Shown: positions 24,087-33,289 of the stretch, piece by piece
How the letters are laid out: each line of letters starts with the position of its first letter
How positions within the stretch are numbered: the stretch's first letter is position 1
Source of the DNA: Pratylenchus scribneri
Lineage: Eukaryota; Nematoda; Chromadorea; Rhabditida; Pratylenchidae
Assembly: GCA_030063045.1 (NCBI GenBank)
Contig: JAQSEB010000050.1
Coordinates: forward strand, 1,674,001 to 1,738,000
Length of the DNA: 64,000 nt
Direction of reading: 5' to 3'
Position numbers and translations under genes: made by a program
Notes under the pieces: model-generated
What the model was told of the DNA's origin: nothing
Databases searched by the model: none
What the model saw: only the letters and a program-made list of their open reading frames with translations

Positions 24087-27000
24087 ATGTGCATCCGCCG
24101 ACCAGGCATGACCACGGCTACGGCTAAGCCGCGGTTAGCCGCGGCTAGCCGCGGCTACGGGCGGCTAACGGCTACAAATTTTGAAAATTTGACGGCTAAA
24201 GGGCGGCTAACGGCTATAAATTCATAGCCGCGGTTAGCCGTGGGATAGCCGCCATCCATAAATTTTCTATTTTTTGGAGATTTTTTCATAAAATTCACTC
24301 CATCAATATTTATTATTATTTTAATTTACAAATTTTTGCCATATTTTAAAATTTTTGGTAAATAATTTGCAAATTTTTCCCAGCGGGATAATTTTTTGCC
24401 TATTTTTTCTTTTCTGGACTATTTTTTAAAAAATTTTTTGACCAAAAAATTTTTTTCTAAAATACGGCTAACCGCGGCTAGCCGCGGGCGGCTACGGCTA
24501 TAAAATTTCAAAAAATAGGCGGCTACGGGCGGCTACGGCTATGAAATAGCCACGGCTAAAACGGCTACGGCTATAGAAAAATTGTAGCCGTGGTCATGCC
24601 TGCCGCCGACTACTACGAATTCTCTGTAAAACGGTGAGTCCAAATTAAACGTTTTATCATCCTTTAATTTATGCTTTTTTTTCAGAAGAATGCTCTCAAA
24701 ATTTACCCGAATTTGCCGCCAGAAGATCTACTAATTTGGGCCATCAAGCACAAGAATTTGGAAATGATCGTCAAATGCTACATCAACGGTGTTTCGGGCT
24801 CATTGATCGACAAGGACGGAAACAATCTTCTTCATTTGGCAGTTCAGGTAATGCACTTTTCATAAATGCTTCAATTAATCATCGTTTTTTCCAGACTAAT
24901 TCAATTCAAGTGATTCGCGCTGTGCTCCTGCTCTTTGGCTACAAATACGACCTTTTCTCGGCTGAAAACAAGGACGGCAAAAAACCAATCCAGAGCACAT
25001 TTTCGCAGCAAATTGTCAAATGCATCAAAATTATGGAGAAGAACTACAAATCAGGATCAAATTCGTGATCAGCGACAACACCAAAGAAGGAGGCCGCCAA
25101 CAACTGCGGAGATGGGACGAAGACTGCGATCAGCAAAAAGCCAGGACACATTTTGCTCTCACTGGACGGCGGCGGAATTCGTGGGCTGGTTCTGGTTCGG
25201 GTTAGTTCATTCTCAGCCAATTTTAACAATCTTAACATTTCCCAATTTCTTCAGATTTTGATGCACATTGAACGGAAGCTCGGCACGAAATTATGGTGAG
25301 AACTTTTGATAAAAATTTGTTATTTGATTTTTGTAATATTTCAGGGATCTTGTCGATTGGGCGGCCGGCACATCAACTGGAGGCGTTTTGGCATTGGCGT
25401 TGGCTAAAGGTAGTTTTTGGGTGGGATTTTCAGAACATTTTTAATAAACAAAACAATTTTCAGGAAATTCACTCGAGGACTGCCAGAAGCTCTATTTGCG
25501 GATGAAGAACGAAGCATTTGAGGGAAAGCCGCCTTATGACCATCGAATTTTGGAGAAATTATTTGCAAAAGCGCTGAGCATGGATTTTCTGGCGTCAATC
25601 AAAAGGCCCCGGTGAGTTCATTTTTACTTATAATTTTTGATAATAATTCACATTTTTTAGTTTGCTCATCACCAGTGCCCGTGTCGATATTGCCCCGCCA
25701 AAATTGAAGCTCTTTCGCAACTATGAACCAACGCCCTACGATTCAATGTAAGTAAATAAATCAATTTTGGAAATAATATTAATTTTTGCACATTTTCAGG
25801 GCAGAAATGTTGGAACGCGGACCAAGTGACGATCCAAACCAAGCATGACCACGGCTACGGCTAAGCCGCGGTTAGCCGCGGCTACGGGCGGCTAACGGCT
25901 ACAAATTTTGAAAATTTGACGGCTAAAGGGCGGCTAACGGCTATAAACCCATAGCCGCGGTTAGCCGCGGGATAGCCGCCATCCACAAATTTTCTATTTT
26001 TTAAACTTTTTTCTTAAAATTCCCTCCATCAATATTTATTATTTTTTTAGTTTACAAATTTTTGCCATTATTTTAAAATTTTTGGTAAATAATTTGCAAA
26101 TTTTTCCCAGCGGGATAATTTTTTGCCTATTTTTTTTTCTGGAATATTTTTTAAAAATTTTTTTGACCAAAAAAATTTTTTTCTAAAATACGGCTAACCG
26201 CGGCTAGCCGCGGGCGGCTACGGCTATAAAATTTCAAAAAATAGGCGGCTACGGGCGGCTACGGCTATGAAATAGCCACGGCTAAAACGGCTACGGCTAT
26301 AGAAAAATTGTAGCCGTGGTCATGCCTGATCCAAACAAATTGTACATTTGGCAGGTCGCTAGATCAACCAGGTTTGATTTTTTGTTGATCATTTTTCACC
26401 ATTAATTTTACTTCAATTTGCAGTGCTGCTCCCTCCTATTTCCCACCTTATTACGGCGTGTATGCGGATGGCGGCATCATTTGGTGAGTGGTTTTTGCAT
26501 CCTAATAATTTTTATTTTCCCAAACCAATTTTCAGCAACAATCCAACGCAGGAATTGCTCACGGAATTTCACAAGCATCGAAAACTGGCGAAGCAGAAAC
26601 CGGCTTGCATCATTTCAGTTGGCACGGGATGGCCGCCGCCTCGCAGTGTTACAATTCACCGGCCCCGCTATGCTCGATGGTTTTATGAATTGGTGAGTCA
26701 AATTATAATCCATTTTAATTTTAATCGAATTCATTTTCAGTGCACTTTGACTCGCCGCTGGGAATATTATCGAGGCCTCTTCAATTGCCTGATGGAGCAG
26801 ATCACTGAATCGAATGGCCGGCCCGTTTCGCATTGCAGGACTTTGGCCGACACGCTGGGTGTACCATTTTTCCGGATGTCTCCCAATTTGACCAGAGAAG
26901 TGGTTGGTTTTCCATTTAATTTAATTTGAAGACTAATTTGAATTCATTTTTCAGAACTTGGACGAGACAAACGACGCAATCATCCTTACAATGATGTGGG

Positions 27001-27089
27001 ACGCGGAAGTGTATTTGGCCAAGCAAGCGGATGATGATGTCAAAGAATTGGTGAATGTTTTGAAGTGGCACATTCAGAAATTTGTTTGA
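24087..27089 (+). CDS. iPLA2/PLA2G6-like patatin phospholipase, interrupted by two hAT MITEs
   Basis: Calcium-independent phospholipase A2 family; hydrolyses phospholipid acyl chains. Exons: 24087-24633 (contains a MITE), 24686-24847, 24895-25200, 25255-25295, 25345-25409, 25464-25611, 25661-25747, 25800-26371 (contains a MITE), 26424-26483, 26536-26692, 26741-26902, 26955-27089. A short ankyrin-like part (IDKDGNNLLHLAVQ, SAENKDGKKPIQ) precedes the patatin domain. The domain has the oxyanion loop SLDGGGIRG, the nucleophile elbow GTSTGG (Ser) and the catalytic Asp in YADGGII; the C-terminus LDETNDAIIL fits PLA2G6. The ankyrin region is much shorter than in vertebrate PLA2G6. Exon 3 as read has an in-frame TGA at 25066-25068, avoidable only by a 69-nt intron (25066 region: GTGATC...GATCAG). 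It may be a decaying gene, an insertion allele, or a functional gene whose MITEs are spliced out. Confidence 0.8.
24095..24610. mobile_element. hAT MITE copy 1, in phospholipase exon 1
   Basis: Element 24103-24602 (500 bp) starts CAGGCATGACCACGG and ends CCGTGGTCATGCCTG, perfect 15-bp inverted termini. The flanking 8-bp duplication is CCGCCGAC (24095-24102, 24603-24610). Subterminal regions are arrays of CGGCTA/TAGCCG words that can fold back; the centre is AT-rich with no coding capacity. The host frame stays open through the left end to CCGCG|GTTAGC at 24133/24134, and re-enters in frame after AAAAATTGTAG at 24587. Confidence 0.93.
25832..26336. mobile_element. hAT MITE copy 2, in the phospholipase catalytic-domain exon
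   Basis: Element 25840-26328 (489 bp), same family and orientation as the copy 1.2 kb upstream (start CAAGCATGACCACGG, end CCGTGGTCATGCCTG). The 8-bp duplication is ATCCAAAC (25832-25839, 26329-26336). It splits the conserved segment SDDPN-KLYIWQVARST just before the catalytic-Asp exon. Unspliced, the host frame meets TGA 7 nt inside the element. Confidence 0.93.
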
Positions 27090-27372
27090 TTTTTTCCCTT
27101 CCATTCCATCCAATATTTTTGTTTGTTTTTTTCCCTCAATTTTGTACACATTGTTTCCTATATTTTCATATTCATATTGTATTGTTCATTTTTGTATATT
27201 TTTTTTTGATTGTTTGCATAAAATTATTGATTGAATTTGCTTTGTTTATGTTTAATAAATTTGTGGAAAAAATATTGCATTGCATAACGATTAATTATTT
27301 GTAAATTATATCGATTATCCTAACCTTTTACAAAGCATAAATAAAAATAAAAAAACGATTATTATTTTAGGG
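27090..27372. other. Short intercistronic spacer, possible trans-splice acceptor
   Basis: 283 bp between the phospholipase stop and the next start codon on the same strand. T-rich, ending in TTATTATTTTAG|GG just before the ATG at 27373, which would suit a spliced-leader acceptor. Spacing of this order is common in nematode operons; no transcript evidence is available. Confidence 0.4.
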
Positions 27373-30023
27373 ATGACATACATTTATGAATCGAAAGCCC
27401 GAAAAACAACAATTTTCTATGACAAGGATTACGGATTATCAAAGGATATTGAAAAAGTCTTTAAATGTTCAATAAAATACTCGACAAACAGCACATCCGG
27501 AAGATCCAGTCCAGATAATTGTTGTTGCGCTTGTCAGGTTTAATAATCGACATAAATAAATTTAACAAAATTACAAAAAGTTAAGGAACTAATTGGCGGA
27601 AAATTATACAATTGCTCGAGATGTGGTTCATTATTCCATTCAATTTGCCATTTTCCGCCACTGCCTATAAACAACCGTAGGACGGACACCGCAAAATGGT
27701 TTTGCCATCGATGTTTGGTAGAAATGAAGCATGACCAGAAATTGGAACAAGGAATTCTTCAAGTATGCTTATTTCTTTGGAAAATAATTAAAACGGTTCA
27801 GCGGTTAGTCTTATTTAGACCCCCAAACCTTATATTCAATCGATATATCTCAATGGCTTATTTGATTATGATTTGGCTTTTAACCAATTTAAAAAAGTTT
27901 TGAACCATTAAACCGAAACTGGTTTAAACCGTTTAATACCATTCAATGTGTTTTGGCTAGCTAGCTCTATCCAAATCCAATTGGGTATATATGATTTGTG
28001 AATGTATAGTATAGGATAAACCATTGAACCTCTAAAATTTTTTTGAAATTTTCAATATTTTTCTCGATAAATTATAATTATTTTCTCTTAAATCACATTT
28101 TTTTGTAGATTAAAGATGCCCAAAAAAGAGAAGATGCTTTCAATGCTTTAATTATTCGTCATTTATCCAATTCTTCTCCACCCGGAAAGCAAGGATTAAG
28201 TGAATTTGCTTCAGCGCTACGGGGAATCAATGCAACAGAATTTTCACTTGAAAATCTCAACATCGAACCGCAATACTATAAATGGCCATTTGATGAATTA
28301 TTCGATGAGGAAGATGGAGGAGGAGGAGAGAATTCAAGCCGGAAAATATGTTTTTATTGTAAAAAGTAATTAAATTAAAAATTAATTTATTTTTAATGAT
28401 GAAAATTTAGAAACTTTGAAGCCCGAATGATTTCGTGCGATTATTGTGGCACAGCATCCTGCTTCGACTGCCTGAATCCGCCAATTACTGCCAATAAGAA
28501 TGAACGTTTTATGTGTCCTTTACATGTTGAAAAATTTGTGGTAAATTTTAATAAATTTTACTTTATAAATTTGAAATTTTAGGACATGTTTTTGGTTGAT
28601 TCTTTGCGAGTAACCGAGCGAATGGCAAAATGGAAGAAATATACGGCATTACCGAAATGCAGTCCACAAGATATTTTCAAGAATTTTTATCGAAAATGCA
28701 AAAACGAGACAAAAATGGCGGAAGAAAGTTCTAATGAACGAGGCGGCATCAAACAAATAGGTTTGAAGAAGAAAATTCGGAAGCAATCAACTTTTCCTGT
28801 GAATAAAATTGTAAAACAAATTTATTATGATCGTCAAAAAAATCAAGGTACGAATTTGGGATAATTAATTCATGGATTAGATCAGAAAATGATTAAAAAA
28901 TTTTATAAAATTATTTTTATTTCTAAAAAATTTGAAAAAATCACTCACAAAATTTTTGAGGAATTTTTAATAAAATTTATGCCTAATTGGTTATTTAAAA
29001 TTTTTAAAAATCCATAGATTGCCAGCAATCAACTTCGACTACAAAAAATGCTTCAGAAATAGCAGAGCGATTTGAACAACAAATTACTGAAACTTCGGCT
29101 GCCAACATTTTAATGAAAATATCGGAATCTCATGACCCATCAGAGCCATCAAAATTTATTTTTAATCCAGGTAAATTTATTTATAAAATATTTAAAATAA
29201 TTAAAATTAATTGAATTTAGATTATTTTGATCAAAAATTGCCAATTTATGCAACATTGTACATAATTTCGGGAGCGGATCGAATATTCTCCTCACAACCA
29301 TGTTTAATTCCAATCCAATCGGGGTTTGTAACGCTTGGAGTTGATGGCCAAAAATGCATCAATTTTATTAATTTAAGGTAATATAATTTTTTTTGTTAAA
29401 TTTAAAATTCATCTAAATTAAATAAAATGGTTTAAAAAAGAAAGGTTAGTGTCCTAAATTCACAAACTATCATATATACCCATAATTGGATAGAGCTGGT
29501 CAAGACGCATTGAATGGTATATAATTTGTTATGGTTTGGTCAACAATTAAAGGGTAATAAACGGTTTAAACCAATTTTGGTTTAATGGTTCAAATGATGA
29601 GTTTGAGTTTGATATATGATTGAGTATAAGGTTTATTATAGGGTAAACCACTGAACCGTTACAATCTTTTTGACATTACTAATTTATTGTTTTTTCAGCC
29701 AATTTTCTTCTTGTGAATCTCTGCGAAACCATCAATCGCTAATCTTTTTTGATAAGGTATTTATTTAGAAATTTATTTTAAATTTAATTTTTTATTAATT
29801 TTAGTCAAAATTGGCTTTTGAAATTGTTTCTACACAATTTTCAATGGAAAATGAACAAAATAATTTGCTAATAAATAATCATGGCTGCGGCGATTCAATT
29901 GATAATTTTAATGCAAAAAATCAGGAAATTATTCCATCAAATCAATCGGCCGTCCTTTGGAATGGAGCGCACATTCGGATTGGATGTTTACGGCTTATTT
30001 TTATTTCAATTGGTCATTTATAG
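27373..30023 (+). CDS. PHF12-like PHD-finger and FHA-like chromatin protein
   Basis: Exons: 27373-27537, 27586-27762, 28109-28365, 28411-28540, 28583-28847, 29018-29170, 29221-29377, 29699-29756, 29805-30023, giving 526 residues. PHD finger 1 spans residues 50-100 (CCCAC ... YNCSRCGSLFHSICHFPPLP ... WFCHRC). PHD finger 2 is KICFYCKK...ISCDYCGTASCFDCLNPP...FMCPLH. Then come the family spacer (VTERMAKWKKY, DIFKNFYRK, FPVNKIVKQIYYDR) and a C-terminal FHA-like fold (GFVTLGVDG, LRNHQSLIFFD, WNGAHIRIGCLRLIFI). This order matches PHF12 (Pf1), which links SIN3-HDAC and MRG15 in vertebrates (family knowledge). Introns 2 and 7 carry R1 elements. The ATG at 27373 directly follows a TTTTAG acceptor-like site. 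I am confident of the family, less of one-to-one orthology. Confidence 0.83.
27791..28035 (-). repeat. R1 MITE copy
   Basis: In PHF12-like intron 2, diverged; lacks the usual Ile/Gln-like centre word but keeps GAACCATTAAACCGAAACTG and the outer ends. Confidence 0.75.
29427..29670 (+). repeat. R1 MITE copy
   Basis: In PHF12-like intron 7; ATTGGATAGAGCTGGTCAAG present, right end CCACTGAACCGTTACAATC. Confidence 0.82.
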
Positions 30024-30736
30024 AATTCTCAATAATTTATAATTGTATTTTTACTATGTGTTTTTTTTTATTATTAATTACTGCCAATTTTCCTTTTTTT
30101 CAATTTTATTTTTGTATTTTACTTAATTCTGCCTAATTTTCCACCATTCATTTTAATTTTGTAATTTATTATTTTAATAAAAATTCTTAATAAATTTTAT
30201 TAAATAACATTTTTTGGATAATTATTTCCATAAAATACTGCATAATGCCCACATTCATTATTTTAACATTAATAAAAAATCAATTTAATTCTTTTTAACT
30301 TCAGCCTGTGTCCTGTGGTTCAACTGTGATTTTTTTTTGCGTTGCCTAGCAACCGAAATTTGACTAGTAGAGAATTGAACAGGAGCTGAGCTGTGCTTGG
30401 ATTCATATCACAAAAGTTTGTGTTTCAATTACTTTAATTGTTTAGAAAATGTACATGCAAAAATTCAGTATTTATCCGTTATTTTTATTAAGTCATCCAT
30501 CAAATTTCAAACAAAATTTAGAGCTTAGAAACTCATACCTAATTTGGGAATAATATTTGAGATAACTTGGGTGTGAAAACTGCCCTGTTAAATAATCGAT
30601 TTAAGTACCTCTATTAACTCTAAATTTCTCTTTAGTCTGTATACATTTAAATATTAGAATTTTGGGTTGACCCAGTACATATAAATTAAAATTCTTGCTG
30701 ATATTATTTTATTTTAGTTTAGCTGATCATCACAAA
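30024..30736. other. Spacer between the PHF12-like gene and unc-119
   Basis: About 710 bp, very AT-rich with several T runs and AATAAA-type poly(A) signals near 30170-30200. A TTATTTTATTTTAG site about 20 nt before the unc-119 ATG could be a cis or trans splice acceptor. No repeat family recognised. Confidence 0.4.
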
Positions 30737-32384
30737 ATGTCATCAACAAATAATAATAATAATGGTCGGAATGAATGTCATTGCACACCGGCTAGTCCAG
30801 AAATAATTCGTTCGCCAATAACTGAGGCAGAATTGCTGGAAAAGGAAATTGTTACACCGGAGGATGTGCACCGATTGAATTGCATTACCGAAGGATTTCT
30901 TTGCCGTCCAGAGGATAATATTTACGGTGAACCGAAGTTTTTAAAAATTAAATAATGATAACAAATTTAGATATTGAATTTATTCGGTTCAAAGTCAGAG
31001 GTACAAAATTAAATTTAACAAAACAAAATAATAATTTATATATTTTAGACATTGATTCGGATTCTGTTTTGTTCGAAATAAACAAACCGCCAGGTTATTC
31101 CATTACATAAGGGGTACGCTCCAACTTGACGCTTTTTAAAATAATTCATCAAGGACTGGACCAATTTTGTTGATTTTATTATCAAATTAAAGAGCAGACA
31201 TTTGGCTATCAAATGATATTAATTTTATTTAAATTGGTTCAGAATTGATGGAGTTATGCCCAAAAAACCATTTAAAATGTCCTTTACTATGGATTAGTGA
31301 AATTTTCAATGGTTTTTTGGTCATAATTCCATCAATTCTCTAGCAATTTAAATAAAATTAATATATTATTTGATAACCAAATGTCTGCTCTTTAATTTGA
31401 TATTAAAATTATCAAAATTGGTTTAATTCCTAATGAGTTATAATAAACGGCGATAAGTTAGGGAATACCCAATTTGAAAGAAATAAATTATTTCAAAAAT
31501 AAACATATTCAGAAGGCGAAGCCCAAAATGATGCCGAAAATTGTGAGGATACGGAAAGCAATGAGGAGGACAGTGAATCGGACAATAATCAATCCAATAA
31601 TGGCGAAAAATCATTCACTCCCCGTTTCATTCGCTACTATTTCAAACCATCTTTTTTGAAGCTTCGGTAATTCCAAAAATATCCCAAAAATAATTTATAA
31701 TTATTGTTTTAAGTCATATCGGCGCAACAATGGAATTTGTTGTTGGGAATAAGCCAATCAATAACTTCAGGTCTAATTTAATTTATTTTATTTAATAAAA
31801 AATTTTGTAAAGAATGATTGAACGACACTATTTCCGAGACCGCCTCCTAAAGAGTTTCGACTTTGATTTTGGCTTTATAATTCCAAATTCACGAAATTCC
31901 TGTGAGCACATCTATCATATCCCGCGATTGAGCGATTCTTTGAGTGAGTTTTGGTTAGATTATTAGGGAGCGGATTTTTAGGTCACAAAAATCGCAAATT
32001 CGAAATTTATTAGGTTTTTTGTTTCTGAAATTGAGTAATTTTTGGTTTTTTATTGCATTTTACAGTGAAATTTTACCCAAAAAAGGTGCCAAAAATAAGT
32101 AAAATAATGGTCAGGAAATTAAGTCAAAAATAATAAATAAAAGCTCGAAATATTTAATTATGTGCTTTTCTCTTCAAAACATAAAAAATCCAATTAATTA
32201 TTAAATTTATTAACATTTTTCAGTCGAAGAGATGATCCGTAATCCATTTGAGACGAAATCCGACAGGTATTAGAATTGGAATATTCTCACTCTAATTAAA
32301 TCATTTTTTAATTGTTTAAGCTTTTATTTCGTGGACAACAAATTGGTAATGCATAACAAGGCGGATTATTCATATTTGGATTGA
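30737..32384 (+). CDS. unc-119: UNC-119 lipid-binding chaperone
   Basis: PDE6-delta-like beta-sandwich that binds myristoylated N-termini (G-protein alpha, Src-type kinases) and ferries them to cilia and neurites. Exons: 30737-30926, 30971-31000 (30 nt), 31049-31093, 31513-31666, 31714-31770, 31813-31943, 32224-32266, 32321-32384, giving 237 residues. Family blocks: [105 protein letters not shown] and terminal [10 protein letters not shown] 40-residue acidic Asn/Glu/Ser insert opens exon 4. Intron 3 holds a full R2 element and intron 6 an R5 element. Confidence 0.96.
31112..31470. repeat. R2 MITE, most complete copy
   Basis: In unc-119 intron 3. Begins GGGTACGCTCCAACTTGACG and ends GATAAGTTAGGGAATACCC, so the full inverted terminus starts GGGTA and is longer than the conserved core. 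Confidence 0.88.
31965..32190. repeat. R5 element, right end decayed
   Basis: In unc-119 intron 6. Left GGGAGCGGATTTTTAGGTCA; the right terminus is no longer clear. Confidence 0.75.
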
Positions 32385-33289
32385 AGAGCGAAGAAATTTC
32401 ATTCCTTTGGATGATTTTATGTGAATTTTTAACAGTGAATCTTTCCCCTCCCATTTTAACTTCTTAATTGTCCCCAAACCCTTCCTACCTAATTGATCTC
32501 AACATTTTATTTCTTGCTTATTTTTAAAAAAAAAATTCCAATGTATAAAAAACAAATGTTGCAAAAAAATTATTTTGGTTCAATTTATTTACAAAAAATC
32601 ATTTGCCGCCATCGGGTATCGAACTTTCAACCCGAGGAAGAAATGTTGGGCGATTTAACCAACTGAGTTACATGATCCTGCCGCCCGGACGAAATAAAGT
32701 TAAGATAAACCAAATGATGGTTCTTGATGAAATCAATCTCGATTGGGTTCTAATTCTAAGTTTATTAGTCTCTAGGACAAAACACTAAACCGGTTAAATT
32801 TTCAATAACTTTTTCTGCAAATTAAATAATAATCAAATAAATTATTTTTCATTTTATCATTTTTATTTATGAGAAAGGCTAAAAAATAAAATAGACCAAA
32901 AAAAAAGAAAACGATGATGGGAAACATTTTATTTCAATCCTGATTTTTTTGTATGAATGTGGAGGATATTACACCGTAAGAGCCGATTTGATGAGAGTGA
33001 GGGGAATTGTGGATTTAATATGAAAGGGTGAGAGAATGCCAGTAATGGATTGGTCAATGAAAATTAAAAAAAATGAAAACAACAATAAAATTGAAGATGA
33101 GATGTGGAGGATAGATGGAAATGGGACACATTTTTATGGAGCAAAAAGACTGCGCGGGAAGGGCAGAAATGCGCAAATGTTGGCAATACAAAAAGTAAAC
33201 AATTTTGGAGAAAACAATTTTGTTGGAAAATTCAAAAAAAAATGTGGACAAGACTGTGTGTGAGAGAGGTGTTCAAAAATTGAAATTGA
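32385..33289. other. Intergenic region between convergent unc-119 and EPC genes
   Basis: Contains a tRNA-like module (32611-32678) joined to an R1 right end (about 32690-32805). The rest is AT-rich and purine-biased (33000-33250) with no convincing gene. The short open frame at 33036-33263 has no recognisable similarity or supporting splice structure. Confidence 0.5.
32575..32805 (+). repeat. tRNA-like module plus R1 right end
   Basis: Downstream of unc-119. Module at 32611-32678; minus strand has AACTCAGTTGGTTAAATCG (A box) and AGTTCGATACCC (B box). The left flank AAAAAATCATTTGCCG is shared with the copy near 20480. Confidence 0.78.

Noticed and set aside
2780..32678. Functional tRNA genes on the minus strand
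   Set aside because: A and B boxes are present, but acceptor stems do not pair and copies are embedded in repeats, so I call them tRNA-derived repeats.
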